Assembly: GCA_019671135.1 (NCBI GenBank)
Contig: JAHRHY010000015.1
Location: 1,726,565-1,790,564 of the forward strand
Reading direction: 5' to 3'
DNA: 64,000 bases
Source of the DNA: Linnemannia hyalina
Lineage: Eukaryota; Mortierellomycota; Mortierellomycetes; Mortierellales; Mortierellaceae
Shown: one piece after another, positions 20,232 through 30,938 of the stretch
How the letters are laid out: each line of letters opens with the position of its first letter
How positions within the stretch are numbered: the first letter of the stretch is position 1
The notes under the pieces: generated by a model
What the model was told of the DNA's origin: nothing
Database searches by the model: none
The model's input: the letters and a program-made list of their open reading frames with translations, nothing else
Translations under genes and position numbers: made by a program

Positions 20232-23200
20232 AAACCCCCTCCTTTTACCCCAGCGGTGAAGGGAGTGCTCACACACCAGAGTTAAGTTCAAAAGAAAAAA
20301 TAAAAAAGTCGCCAGATCTATCAGTTGAAAGTACTTCTAGCCAAACTCAGATTTCAAACTCAATTCGTGATGCTCACTCCCCCCCCACCCTGGCACCTTC
20401 ACTGGACCAGACCCCAACCTTTGACTCGTCCCATATTGTGTCTAGAACTTCAGATGGCCCAGACCTGGACCTGACCGCCCCTGTTGTGTCGACCACACCG
20501 CCTACGAAGCGACAGTTGAGAAGACGGAGACAAAAGCAATTGCGTCTCTGTTCATTTTCTATCGCCGAGGCTGAGCGCCAACTGCTCACTTTTAATTGCC
20601 TTGTCAGCGGCTTTCCGGCTCGCGTGCTGATTGATGGCGGTGCTGAAGGTAACGTGATCAGTACCTCATTTCAAAAGAAAAACAATTTGTCACGAACCGT
20701 CATCAACCCCATTCCTGTCCTCCTTCCCGACGGCTCATCCTCCATCACCAACCATACTGTCAACATCACCATCGAACGCAACGGCTACTCCGACACTCTC
20801 GACCCCATTCTCTACCCACTCAAGAAATACGACCTGATTCTGGGAAAACCATGGCTCACACACATCAACCCTCAAATCAACTGGCGTACAAATGCTCTAC
20901 ACTTCACCCACAACAACACATCCATCAAATGGGACTGCACAGGATTTAAATCAAACAGCATCCAAACCCGCACCAAAGGTCTCCTCCTCTCCCACCTACA
21001 CTTTCATACCATGGCTACCCTCCCCGGCTCGGACATATTCTTGGCTCTGGTCAAGTCCTCGAAGGATCTGCAGAAGGACAAGGACAGGAATGACAAGGAC
21101 TCACCATCGCCACCCAAGCGCCCTCTTATGACACCTGAGATCAGGTCAATCGTCGAAGATGAGTTTAAGGACGTATTCCCCGACACACTTCCCAGCGGCC
21201 TCCCACCAGACAGAGGCGATGCGATGAAAATCGAGACAGACCCCACAGCAGACCCACCATTCAAGCCAGTCATTCGCCTCTCCATTGCAGAACTCGACGA
21301 ACTCAGGAAGCAGCTGGATGAATTACTCGCCAAAAAATTCATCAAGCCCAGTACATCACCTTACGGCGCTCCAGTACTTTTCGTTCGGAAAAAGGATGGC
21401 ACCCTGCGTATGTGCGTGGACTACCGAGCTTTGAACGGGATCACCAAGAAAAATCGGCATCCACTCCCCAGGATCGACGAGCTAATTGACCGTTTTCGTG
21501 GCGCACGTTATTTCAGTAAACTGGATCTACTCTCAGGATACCACCAACAGAGGATCTACGAACCACACACACACAAAACAGCATTCCGATGCAGATATGG
21601 ACACTTTGAATTTAACGTCGTCCCATTCGGCCTCACCAACGCACCCGCCTCCTTCTCCAACATGATGCTAAGGGTACTCGACCCGGTTTTGGATAAATGG
21701 GTTGTTGTCTATCTAGACGATATTCTTATCTACTCTAAAACTAAGGCCGAGCATCTAAAGCACCTTCGCAGCGTCCTCGCCCTCCTTCGACAACATGGAC
21801 TTTACGCCAAACTCAGCAAGTGTTCGTTTATGCAGGAGGAAACCGAATTTCTTGGACACACCATCTCCAAGGACGGGATCTCAACTTCAGCAGGACTTGT
21901 CAAAGCCATTCGGGAATGGCCACGCCCCACCAGCATCAAAGACGTCCAACAGTTCCTGGGCTTGGCACAATTCTACCAGACTTACATTGACAAGTTCGCC
22001 CAGATCGCCCTTCCGCTCTCTCAGCTTCTAGCAGGCGGCGCAACTTTTTCATGGGATAATGACAAGGAACAGGCATTTCTCTCCCTTAAAACCGCCATCA
22101 GCTCTGCCCCGGTCCTACGCATATTCGATCCCGACTTGCTAACAACCGTCGAGACCGACGCATCCGGATTTGCTATCGGCGCTGTTCTCTTTCAGACGGA
22201 CGCATCAGGAGTATCCCGACCCGTTGCTTTCACTTCACGGAAACTTCAACCGGCAGAGAGAAACTACCCAACCCATGAGCAGGAGCTACTGGCAGTTGTG
22301 CATGCCCTCAGGACGTGGCGATACTACCTGGATGGATCCCACTTTGTCGTGTACACGGATCATGCAACCCTCCGCCATTTTCCGACACAACCAAAACTCA
22401 CCCGCCGCCAGGCTCGATGGATGGAGCTACTGCAGGAATATGACTTCGACTTCAAGTACAAGCGCGGAGCCGACAACACAGTACCCGACGCCCTATCTCG
22501 CCGACCCGACCATCGTGCAGAAGATCCTGTCAGCCCAACAACAGACACAGTCGAGATCCATTCAATCGATATCCAACTTGAACCAGGTGTGAGGCAGCGC
22601 CTGATAGAAGACTACCAGAGCAGCCCCAGGCTCAGTCTCGTCTACAAAAGCTGCCTCGAGGGAAGTGCCCCCTCTGGTTACTCTTTTCATAATGGTCTTC
22701 TCTACTATGATCGCCGTGGTACCACCGTCCTTGCCATACCACAGAAAGCTGACATTTGCCGCTCTCTTTTACATGACTGCCACGATACCCCCATAGCTGG
22801 TCACTTCGGGTTCAGGAAGACATACGACAAACTGCGACGGATGGCATACTGGCCCAACATGGCCAAGGAGACTCAACTCTACGTCGACTCATGCGAGAAG
22901 TGTCAACGCAATAAGCCAAGTCAGGAGCGACCTGCAGGACTCCTCCAACCTCTCCCCATCCCCGCCAGTCGCTGGGAGGTTGTGACCATGGACTTTATGA
23001 CCCACCTACCCAAGACACCCCGCAACCATGATGCCATTACCGTCTTTGTCGATAAATTATCGAAGCATGCCCACTTCGTTCCCAGCACCACCACCGCTAC
23101 CGCCACCGACGTTGCTCGCCAGTTTTTCGACAATGTCTTCCGCCATCATGGAATGCCAACGACAATCGTCTCGGATCGCGACAGCAAATTCACCAGTCAC

Positions 23201-24055
23201 TTTTGGCAGGAACTTCATCGACTCATGGATGTCAAGCTTGCAATGTCAACAGCCTATCACCCACAAACGGACGGACAGACGGAGGTCATGAACAAGACAC
23301 TAGGAGTTATGCTACGCGCTTTCATCGACGAAAAACAGACCAACTGGGATACCCTCCTTCCAGCCGCGGAATTTGCATATAATAACTCCGTCAACCACTC
23401 GACCGGCTATTCACCTTTTTTCCTCAACACCGGCCAACATCCCCGCATCCCCGCCAGTCTCCTCTCCCACACCGACAGCAACGTACCCAGCGTTCACAAC
23501 TATCTTGATCAACAGTCGACAGCACTACTTTTCGCACAAGACGCACTACAACGAGCCCAGGATCATCAGAAGGAACAGGCCGACAAGAGAAGACGCGACC
23601 ACGACTACAAGGTCGGCGACAAGATCCTCCTTAGTGCAGAGAACATCACCATGCCAGCCGACAGTGGACTCAGCTCGGATAAACTCAAACCTCGCTTCAT
23701 CGGACCCTTTACATTGCTGGAGCAGCGATCACCAGTCACTTTTCTAGTCGACCTACCGCCCTCCTACAACATCCACAATGTCTTCCACGTCGACCTCTTC
23801 CGCCATCACATCGAGTCACCACTTGCATTTGGCCGCCGAACATTAGCACCACCACCACCAGTTGTCATCGAGGGCAATGAAGAATACGAGGTCGAGTCCA
23901 TTTTGCGTTACAGGAAATACCGACGGCAACACCAGTTCCTTGTGTCATGGAAAGGGTACGGACGGGAGGACCAAACGTGGGAGCCCGTCGCCAACCTGGA
24001 GAACTGCCGCGACCTAGTTGACGCGTTCAAAAAGGACCAGGGGATCGTTTTTTAA
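20192..24055 (+). CDS. Element C Pol
   Basis: Pol is read in the -1 frame relative to gag, about 1287 residues from the shift. The aspartic protease motif is DGGAEGNVIS (~20633) in place of D[ST]G. Reverse transcriptase follows with the block RKKDGTLRMCVDYR (~21390) and YLDD (~21713). RNase H has ETDASG (~22155). The integrase has its HHCC finger (~22785-22910), D in TMDFMTHLP (~22990), D in VSDRDSKF (~23175) and E in GQTEVMNK (~23280). A chromodomain ends the protein (YEVESIL to DQTWEP, 23885-23985). The frame is uninterrupted. The domain order is that of chromoviruses, which integrate near modified chromatin. Expression depends on the frameshift signal upstream. Confidence 0.93.
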   Translation, partial: CPQQLGAVQDPVAETPSFYPSGEGSAHTPELSSKEKIKKSPDLSVESTSSQTQISNSIRDAHSPPTLAPSLDQTPTFDSSHIVSRTSDGPDLDLTAPVVSTTPPTKRQLRRRRQKQLRLCSFSIAEAERQLLTFNCLVSGFPARVLIDGGAEGNVISTSFQKKNNLSRTVINPIPVLLPDGSSSITNHTVNITIERNGYSDTLDPILYPLKKYDLILGKPWLTHINPQINWRTNALHFTHNNTSIKWDCTGFKSNSIQTRTKGLLLSHLHFHTMATLPGSDIFLALVKSSKDLQKDKDRNDKDSPSPPKRPLMTPEIRSIVEDEFKDVFPDTLPSGLPPDRGDAMKIETDPTADPPFKPVIRLSIAELDELRKQLDELLAKKFIKPSTSPYGAPVLFVRKKDGTLRMCVDYRALNGITKKNRHPLPRIDELIDRFRGARYFSKLDLLSGYHQQRIYEPHTHKTAFRCRYGHFEFNVVPFGLTNAPASFSNMMLRVLDPVLDKWVVVYLDDILIYSKTKAEHLKHLRSVLALLRQHGLYAKLSKCSFMQEETEFLGHTISKDGISTSAGLVKAIREWPRPTSIKDVQQFLGLAQFYQTYIDKFAQIALPLSQLLAGGATFSWDNDKEQAFLSLKTAISSAPVLRIFDPDLLTTVETDASGFAIGAVLFQTDASGVSRPVAFTSRKLQPAERNYPTHEQELLAVVHALRTWRYYLDGSHFVVYTDHATLRHFPTQPKLTRRQARWMELLQEYDFDFKYKRGADNTVPDALSRRPDHRAEDPVSPTTDTVEIHSIDIQLEPGVRQRLIEDYQSSPRLSLVYKSCLEGSAPSGYSFHNGLLYYDRRGTTVLAIPQKADICRSLLHDCHDTPIAGHFGFRKTYDKLRRMAYWPNMAKETQLYVDSCEKCQRNKPSQERPAGLLQPLPIPASRWEVVTMDFMTHLPKTPRNHDAITVFVDKLSKHAHFVPSTTTATATDVARQFFDNVFRHHGMPTTIVSDRDSKFTSHFWQELHRLMDVKLAMSTAYHPQTDGQTEVMNKTLGVMLRAFIDEKQTNWDTLLPAAEFAYNNSVNHSTGYSPFFLNTGQHPRIPASLLSHTDSNVPSVHNYLDQQSTALLFAQDALQRAQDHQKEQADKRRRDHDYKVGDKILLSAENITMPADSGLSSDKLKPRFIGPFTLLEQRSPVTFLVDLPPSYNIHNVFHVDLFRHHIESPLAFGRRTLAPPPPVVIEGNEEYEVESILRYRKYRRQHQFLVSWKGYGREDQTWEPVANLENCRDLVDAFKKDQGIVF

Positions 24056-24065
24056 AAGGGGAAGG
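24056..24065 (+). promoter_or_regulatory. Polypurine tract of element C
   Basis: AAGGGGAAGG directly precedes the 3' LTR, placed as expected for plus-strand priming. The same GGGGAAGG precedes the D LTR. Confidence 0.8.
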
Positions 24066-24164
24066 TGCAACAGTTGAACCTCCGATCAGAGTAGCTTTAG
24101 ATAAATAGACACACACTACCATAATACATCCACATCTCTTACTTCCACTCCTCCTAAAGTTGCA
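24066..24164 (+). repeat. 3' LTR of element C
   Basis: This 99-bp copy is identical by eye to 18928-19026 and is followed by the AGAGG duplication. Confidence 0.95.
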
Positions 24165-25055
24165 AGAGGTGATGGAGGAGGTGAACCTACATGAACCGAC
24201 ATTCCAAAGCGGGACTCCGCATTTGCTTTTCTCTTCTTTCTCCTTTTCTTCTTTACAACAAGATTGCCCTCCACACTGTTTTCAGTATTACTGCTGGTCG
24301 CCTCACGCATCACTTTATTCGACTCAACCATGGGTAACACATCTATCTGCGCCGTCACCAGAGGGGTTACATCAAGCTGACGAGGATCCTCGTTGGCTTT
24401 GGTTGTTATTGCCTGTGTGTGTGGAATAGACATGGCACTGTACTTAATAACGCAATCTTGTTCTTCTTCAACAACGTCCAGTAGCAAAGCAGGATCAACG
24501 GACGTACCATTATACGGATGGCTTCTTCCTTTGCCACGATTCTGCCATCGTCCCTGCGGTGCTCCTCTACCTCGATTGCCGGGATACTGACCTTGATGGC
24601 CGTTTGGGTAGCTGTTATGGTTGTTGTTGGCGCTGACGGTATTGCTTCCTGACGATGCTCCTGCATTCGTCTGAGCGGCCACCGTCTTCTTTACTTGCTG
24701 ATGTTGCCTATGGTGTTGGCTGCCTCCTTGGTTGATGCCGTCGCTCTCCTTGGACATTCTCGCCTTCCTCGACGCATCGATGAAGACCTTCCACTCCGAG
24801 CACTCATCAGGACCAAGGGCGTTCGGGATCGCGTTCATCAGGAAGTCCAACGACGTTACATCCGGCACCGCCATACCCACATGTTTCAGTAACATGTTCA
24901 CCGTCTCAGACAGTTGCATCACCGTCAAAGTCAGTGACGGGATTGACATCCTCAGAGTCTGGGTGACATCGGTGTGTTTAGGAAGCTCCTTGACACGGTA
25001 GACCTCGACCAGCCGTCGCAATCTCAGCTCATACTCCTTAAAAGACTCTGTCTTC
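24165..25055 (-). pseudogene. Element B gag, C-terminal part
   Basis: The middle piece of the split B polyprotein. It starts at the C' insertion point (KTESFKEYELRLRRL) and ends at the C insertion point (VHVGSPPPSP). It aligns with element A through VYRVKELPK, the RG-rich segment (NRGRGAPQGRW) and the KKKRRKKRK basic stretch. No CCHC knuckle is present. Removing C and one AGAGG joins it in frame to the pol part beginning DGGEGG, as in A. Removing C' joins it in frame to 41599-42261. Confidence 0.88.
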
Positions 25056-25154
25056 TGCAACTTTAGGAGGAGTGGAAGTAAGAGATGTGGATGTATTATG
25101 GTAGTGTGTGTCTATTTATCTAAAGCTACTCTGATCGGAGGTTCAACTGTTGCA
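25056..25154 (-). repeat. 3' LTR of element C'
   Basis: The reverse complement of the 99-bp C LTR. The polypurine tract follows it on the plus strand as CCTTCCCC. Confidence 0.93.
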
Positions 25155-25201
25155 CCTTCCCCTTTTAAAAAACGATCCCCTGGTCCTTTTTGAACGCGTC
25201 A

Positions 25202-25408
25202 TGCAACATATTAGGTTTATCATTGCTCTCTAGTTAGTCATTCCTTGTCACTCTCTATCATCTCTGACTCACTATGACACTACACCTAGAAACCTAGTTG
25301 GCGACTTTGTATATATATTTAGTTGTACCATAGTAATAACATCAATCATCACTGCTTCAACTCTCGTCCCCGTTCTATACTTCTCTGTCCCAGTCTTCGC
25401 CTGTTGCA
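25202..25408 (+). repeat. 5' LTR of element D
   Basis: This 207-bp LTR has a TATATATATT promoter-like run near 25310 and inverted ends TGCAAC/GTTGCA. The next 15 bases are the initiator-Met-type primer site. Confidence 0.95.
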
Positions 25409-25612
25409 TGGTAGCAAAGGTTCCCTCGTTCCACTGACCTCTTGATTTTTCCCTCCTCGTTTTCACTGCCCGCGTTTTACTTTAATTTTCCCTCGTCCCA
25501 GCTCTCTCTGCACACCAGCCCTGAATTTCATTCCCTGCCCCTATTTTCCTTCGTACCCTCTTACACTCTGGACATTTTTGACCTCTCCGCACTTCTCTCT
25601 GCACTACCAGTC

Positions 25613-26611
25613 ATGGTTACCCCTGCCCGCCTTAACCCCCCTCCTGTCTTTACAGGCGCCCGCGACGGTTTCTCTGCCTTGGCCTGGCTCGTTGCGGTTA
25701 ACCGCTACTTCAACCTTGCTAAGATAAGTGAGACTGAACGAACACCCCACGCTCTCTCGTACTTGGGCACGCCTGGCCCTGCCCGATGGTTTGATGGATG
25801 TGGGCTCCCTGATACTTGCAACTTCGAGACCGAGTTTACTCCTGCTTTTAAGCTAGAGTACATTCCCAACAACTTTGCGGGCTCCTGTCGACGACACCTC
25901 ACCAATCTTCGCATGACCACCAACTTTTCGACCTACTTATCTACATTCAAGGAACTTTTGGGCGCCCTTCTTGGTTATGCCTCCACCGACGCTGCCAAGA
26001 CCACGGTCAACGAGTTCGCCCAAACATCCTTTATCGACAACTGCCCCTTGGTTCTTCAACAGATGATCGAAGGACACATTATTCAAAACCCCAATATCAC
26101 CCTCATTCAGATCTTTCAATACGCCCAAGAGATGGACCGCATTTACTCCTTCAAACCCGACACCGGCCCCAAGACCAACTCGCTCGCCATCGCCTCCGCC
26201 CCCATCATTTCTTCCTTCACCTCTTCCTCCGCTCTCTCTCAAGCCACCCCCATGGAAATCGACAACATCCAGATCGCCCTCAACAATATCACCCAACGAT
26301 TTAATCGCCTAGAGAGAAACATGGGTCATAACAATAACTACAACCGCAACAACAATAACAACAACGGCCCCCGAAACAACAACAACGGTAATCCCCCTTC
26401 CCTGACCCCTCAGGAACGCGAATGGTGTAAAAACAACAATGCTTGCCGTCGCTGTCGCCAACCTGGACATTATGCAAAGGAGTGCCCCATCTACGGCGAC
26501 AACAACAATACCAACCGTGGCAACAACAACAACCGCCAAGGACGATGGGTTTATCAAGTAGCCGTGGGTGATTCCCCCGAGTCGGGAAAAGCCTCCGACG
26601 ATCAGGCTTAG
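25613..26611 (+). CDS. Element D Gag
   Basis: A Gag of about 332 residues from the ATG at 25613 (MVTPARLNPPP). The frame is open further upstream but has no ATG there. The ATG formed at the LTR/primer junction (25408) opens only a nine-codon frame in this family. The GARDGFSALAWL block matches the equivalent region of element C. The nucleocapsid part is Asn-rich (about 26330-26550) and contains a canonical CX2CX4HX4C knuckle, CRRCRQPGHYAKEC. The stop at 26609-26611 lies in the loop of the frameshift hairpin. Intact, and the same length as in D'. Confidence 0.92.
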   Translation: MVTPARLNPPPVFTGARDGFSALAWLVAVNRYFNLAKISETERTPHALSYLGTPGPARWFDGCGLPDTCNFETEFTPAFKLEYIPNNFAGSCRRHLTNLRMTTNFSTYLSTFKELLGALLGYASTDAAKTTVNEFAQTSFIDNCPLVLQQMIEGHIIQNPNITLIQIFQYAQEMDRIYSFKPDTGPKTNSLAIASAPIISSFTSSSALSQATPMEIDNIQIALNNITQRFNRLERNMGHNNNYNRNNNNNNGPRNNNNGNPPSLTPQEREWCKNNNACRRCRQPGHYAKECPIYGDNNNTNRGNNNNRQGRWVYQVAVGDSPESGKASDDQA

Positions 26612-26629
26612 TCCAGGACTTGATCGTCG
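26584..26629 (+). promoter_or_regulatory. Programmed -1 frameshift signal of element D
   Basis: The zero-frame heptamer G GGA AAA (26584-26590) is followed by a 5-nt spacer and a perfect 9-bp stem, CGACGATCA (26596-26604) with TGATCGTCG (26621-26629). The 16-nt loop contains AGTCCAGGAC, the same block as in element C. The -1 frame after the heptamer is the pol frame. D' carries it at 35633-35678 on the minus strand. Confidence 0.85.
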
Positions 26630-29600
26630 ACGTTCCCTCCCTTTCTCCTCTGGACAAAGGGAGTGTTTCCTTACCAGAGTTAAGTTACAGTTCCAAGAAT
26701 AAAAATTCTGCTATCAAAAACACTCCCCCCTCTGTATCCATTATTCGCACTACCACATCCGCACCTCGTAGCCTACACAAACTCTCCTTCTCTCCTCCTC
26801 CACTCTCCCTTTTTCCCTCATCCATCCCTGCCTCGCCTCGTACTCCCTCCTCAATTGCCATCGACTCGACCACCACTGCCCCCAACACTCACTCCACCAC
26901 GGTACCCTTTGACGATGAGTTACAACTCACCGACGACGTATCTGATACCTCGCCTGTTGGTCTTAGCCCATCAGAAGAAGTGGACCTGGACCCACTCTCC
27001 TCTCCTGCTGCTTTAGACCAACCCATGTCCAAGCGCAGGACCAAACGCTTGCGACACAAATCCGTCCGTCTGCACGCTTTCACGGCTGAGAAAGCCTCCC
27101 GTACACTCTTGTCGTTTATTGGTAATGTGGCTGGTGCCCCTGCGCGTATTTTAATCGATTGCGGTGCGGAAGGGAACGTCATCAGTTCTTCTTTTTGCAA
27201 ACAACACTCCCTCACTCGCACTCCTGGCCCCTCCATCCCCATCATCCTTCCAAACGGTTCCTCTTCCATTTCATCATCCACCTCCACCTTTACCATCGAC
27301 CGCGACCACTACTCCGACAAACTGGAAGCACTCATTTACCCCCTCTCCAACTACGACCTCATCCTTGGAAAACCCTGGCTAACGACCATCAACCCTTTCA
27401 TCAACTGGCGAAACAACGACCTTCACTTCACCCACAATGGACACACTGTTCTCTGGCGCTGTCGTGGTGCCAACGCCAACTCCATCTCCGCTCGCACACA
27501 AGGGAAACTCCTCTCTCACCTTCACTTTCACTCCCTTGCTACCCAACCTGGAAACGCTGTCTACCTCGCCCTCGTCAACATCGCTAAAAAGACCAACGAC
27601 AACAACAGTAATGACAACAAACCGACCTCCCCTCCACTCTCACCCGACATTCACAACATCGTCCACAACGAGTTCCCCGACGTTTTCCCTTCCTCCCTCC
27701 CCTCTGGCCTTCCCCCTGACAGAGGCGATGCAATGAAGATCGAAACTGATCCGAGCGCTGATCCCCCCTTTCGCCCTGTTATACGTCTCTCGATTGCTGA
27801 ATTGGATGAACTAAGGAAGCAACTCGACGACCTACTTGGCAAAGGCTTTATCAAACCCTCTACCTCCCCTTATGGTGCCCCTGTATTGTTTGTGAAAAAG
27901 AAGGATGGTTCCTTGCGTATGTGTGTTGATTACAGAGGGTTAAACCGGATTACAAAAAAGAACAGACACCCCCTTCCCCGCATTGATGAACTTATCGACC
28001 GTTTCCGCGGGGCACGCTACTTTACCAAACTTGACCTCCTCTCCGGTTACCATCAGCAACGTATAGCAGAAGAGGACACACACAAGACAGCCTTCCGTTG
28101 CCGCTACGGCCATTTCGAATTTAATGTGGTCCCTTTCGGGTTAACGAATGCACCGGCGTCCTTCTCCAATATGATGCTACGAGTATTAGACCCTGTTCTC
28201 GACAAGTGGGTTGTTGTTTACCTCGACGACATTCTTATCTACTCGCGCACCGAGGCCGAACATCTACAACATCTCCGATCCGTCCTCACGCTCCTCCGCA
28301 AGTACGGTCTCTACGCCAAGTTGAGCAAGTGCTCCTTTATGCAGAAAGAGACCGAGTTCCTCGGCCACGTCATCTCCAAGGACGGTATCCATACGAGCGG
28401 CGGTCTCGTTCGTGCCATCCGTGAATGGCCCCGTCCCCAGAAGCAGAAAGATGTTCAGCAGTTTGTTGGTCTTGCACAGTTCTATCATCAGTACATCGCT
28501 AACTTTGCCTCGATCGCCCTACCGTTGACCGCTCTCTTAGGTGAAGGCGTTCCTTTCTCTTGGTCTCAGGAGCAGGAAGTAGCGTTTACGACTCTGAAGG
28601 AGGCCATCAGTAAAGCACCTGTTCTACGTATCTTCGACCCCGACCTTCTAACAACCGTCGAAACCGATGCCTCCGGCTTTGCTCTCGGTGCCGTTCTCTT
28701 TCAGACCGATGAGCATGGCGAGTCGCGCCCCGTCGCCTTCACCTCCCGCAAGCTGAACTCTGCCGAACGCAACTACCCAACACACGAACAGGAACTGTTG
28801 GCTGTTGTACATGCTGTCGCATATTTGCCTGTCTCGGGGGTGTCAGCTAATGTAATTAGGCTAGAGACAGTAATTTAGTCATATGACCAGACACCGACAT
28901 AAATGGAGGTGTCTGGGCTGTTAACAAAGATCCCTCTCTTGTCTAATTACATTAGCTGACACCCCCGAGACAGGCAAATATGCGACACATGCATTGAAGA
29001 CATGGCGCTACTATCTGGACGGATCCCACTTCATCGTATACACCGACCATGCCACCCTCCAACACTTCCCCACTCAACCCAAACTCACCCGCCGTCAGGC
29101 CCGCTGGATGGAACTGTTGCAGGAATACAACTTCACCTTCAAGTACAAGAAAGGAGCCGACAACATTGTCCCAGATGCCCTGTCTCGCCGACCGGACCAT
29201 AGAGAGATTAACACACTCTCAGTACAGCTCGACCCCAGGCTCCGGCAGCGCCTGATGGATGGTTACAAAGAGGATCACCGCCTCAAACCGATCTATGAAA
29301 GCTGCCTCCAGGGAAGTCCACCGTCTAATTACTCTCTTGTTGATGGTGTTCTTTGCATTCAACGTAATGATCTTTTACTTGTTTGTATCCCCTCGAACTC
29401 TGACCTTCGGCTTTCTCTTCTTCACGATGCACACGACTCCGCTATAGCTGGTCACTTCGGTTTCGAGAAGACGTACGGTCATCTCCACTCGCGGTTCTTC
29501 TGGCCATCTATGGCGAAGGACACCCGGCTGTATGTGCAGACCTGTGAGTCGTGCCAAAGGACTAAGCCCAGCAACCAACCACCTGCTGGCCTCCTCCAGC

Positions 29601-30706
29601 CCCTACCCATTCCCGATCGACCCTGGCAAACGGTGACAATGGACTTTGTCGGCCCCCTACCCAAGACCCCACGCGGCTTTGACTCCATTACGGTCTTTGT
29701 TGACAAACTCACAAAGCAAGTGCACTTTGCCCCCTGCCACACCACCGACTCCGCCTCGCAAGTTGCACGCATTTTTTTCGACCATGTTTTCCGCTTGCAC
29801 GGCATGCCAACCACCATTGTCTCCGACCGCGATACCAAGTTCACGAGCCGCTTTTGGAAAGAATTGAGCCGTCTGATGGACGTCCACCTTGCCATGTCGA
29901 CTGCCTTCCACCCTCAGACCGATGGCCAGACCGAGCGTGCCAACCGCACCCTTATCACCATGCTCCGTAACTTTGTCGACCAACGGCAGTCTAACTGGGA
30001 CCTCTTACTTTCCGCCGCCGAATTTGCCACGAACAACGCCACCAATGCCTCCACTGGAGTCTCCCCGTTCTTCTTGAACTCCGGAGCCCATCCCAACATG
30101 CCCATGTCATTGTTGACCCCTACTCCCGGCCCCAACCCATCGGTTAACGAGTTCGTGCAATCTCGAAGCGAAGCCCTCACCCTCGCTAAGGAGTCCCTTG
30201 CTGCCGCCCAAGAACGTCAAGCAGCCAACGCCGACATCCATCGGCGAGAGCATGATTTCAAGGTTGGTGACCACGTTCTCCTTAACCTTGAGAATATCAC
30301 CTTACCCTCGGACCGCACCCGCACGTCGCAGAAACTCTTGGCTCGCTTTGCCGGCCCCCACACCATTGTTGAACAGCTGTCCCCGGTCTCCTTCCGCCTT
30401 GATCTTCCACCGTCCATGAAGATTCACCCCGTCTTCCACGTCGACCGATTCCGACGCTACCAACCATCACCTGCGACGCTAGGACCAAGAACACCAGCAC
30501 GGCCACCACCGGTTATCGTTGAAGACGAGGAAGAGTATGAGGTCGAGGCCATTGCAGATCATAGGAAGGTTAACAACAACATGGAGTACCTTCTACAATG
30601 GCAAGGATACCCGCGCGAGGACTGGACATGGGAACCAGAGAGTGAACTGGCACACTGTAAGGACATCCTCAACAAGTACAAGCGCGACCATGGCCTTAGG
30701 ACTTAG
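26590..30706 (+). pseudogene. Element D Pol, split by a 173-bp insertion
   Basis: Pol follows the frameshift. The protease motif is DCGAEGNVIS (~27160), with Cys where Ser or Thr is usual. Reverse transcriptase has YLDD (~28221) and RNase H has ETDASG (~28663). After HAL/HAV the frame meets the inserted element (28815-28987) and stops at 28876-28878. Beyond it, the remaining RNase H, the integrase HHCC finger, D in TMDFVGPLP (~29638), D in VSDRDTKF (~29822), E in GQTERAN (~29932) and a chromodomain (YEVEAI to DWTWEP, 30537-30635) are intact. The uninterrupted sister frame in D' shows what was broken. Confidence 0.92.
28815..28987. mobile_element. 173-bp non-autonomous inverted-repeat element (MITE)
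   Basis: It starts TGTCGCATATTTGCCTG and ends with the reverse complement; the terminal repeats extend about 43 bp inward. CATGC is duplicated at 28810-28814 and 28988-28992. The sister element D' has a single CATGC and no insert, so the ends and the 5-bp duplication are proven by comparison. An inner hairpin (CCAGACACC with GGTGTCTGG) is present. It has no coding capacity. TGTCG ends with a 4-5 bp duplication recall Ginger-type elements, but this is only a suggestion. Confidence 0.95.
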
Positions 30707-30731
30707 CGGATTTTTTTTTAAGAGGGGAAGG

Positions 30732-30938
30732 TGCAACATATTAGGTTTATCATTGCTCTCTAGTTAGTCATTCCTTGTCACTCTCTATCATCTCTGACTC
30801 ACTATGACACTACACCTAGAAACCTAGTTGGCGACTTTGTATATATATTTAGTTGTACCATAGTAATAACATCAATCATCACTGCTTCAACTCTCGTCCC
30901 CGTTCTATACTTCTCTGTCCCAGTCTTCGCCTGTTGCA
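30732..30938 (+). repeat. 3' LTR of element D
   Basis: This copy matches 25202-25408. The duplication CGTCA follows at 30939. Confidence 0.95.

Larger units (their letters stand above)
18928..24164 (+). mobile_element. Complete Ty3 chromovirus element C
   Basis: The element is 5237 bp with 99-bp LTRs that look identical (18928-19026, 24066-24164), beginning TGCAACAG and ending GTTGCA. It sits in the gag-pol gene of element B with AGAGG on both sides. It has an initiator-Met primer site, gag, a -1 frameshift signal, pol and a polypurine tract. All reading frames are open, so it may be competent. An inverted, twice-interrupted sister copy (C') lies at 25056-41598; after subtracting the insertions the two have the same length. 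Confidence 0.96.
25202..30938 (+). mobile_element. Ty3 chromovirus element D, interrupted by a 173-bp element
   Basis: LTRs of 207 bp lie at 25202-25408 and 30732-30938 and begin TGCAACAT and end GTTGCA. The flanking duplication is CGTCA (25197-25201 and 30939-30943). Contents are the primer site TGGTAGCAAAGGTTC, gag, a -1 frameshift signal, pol with a chromodomain and a polypurine tract AGAGGGGAAGG. The 173-bp insertion at 28815 breaks the RNase H domain, so D is probably non-autonomous. It lies in the integrase-to-chromodomain region of C'. Confidence 0.96.
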
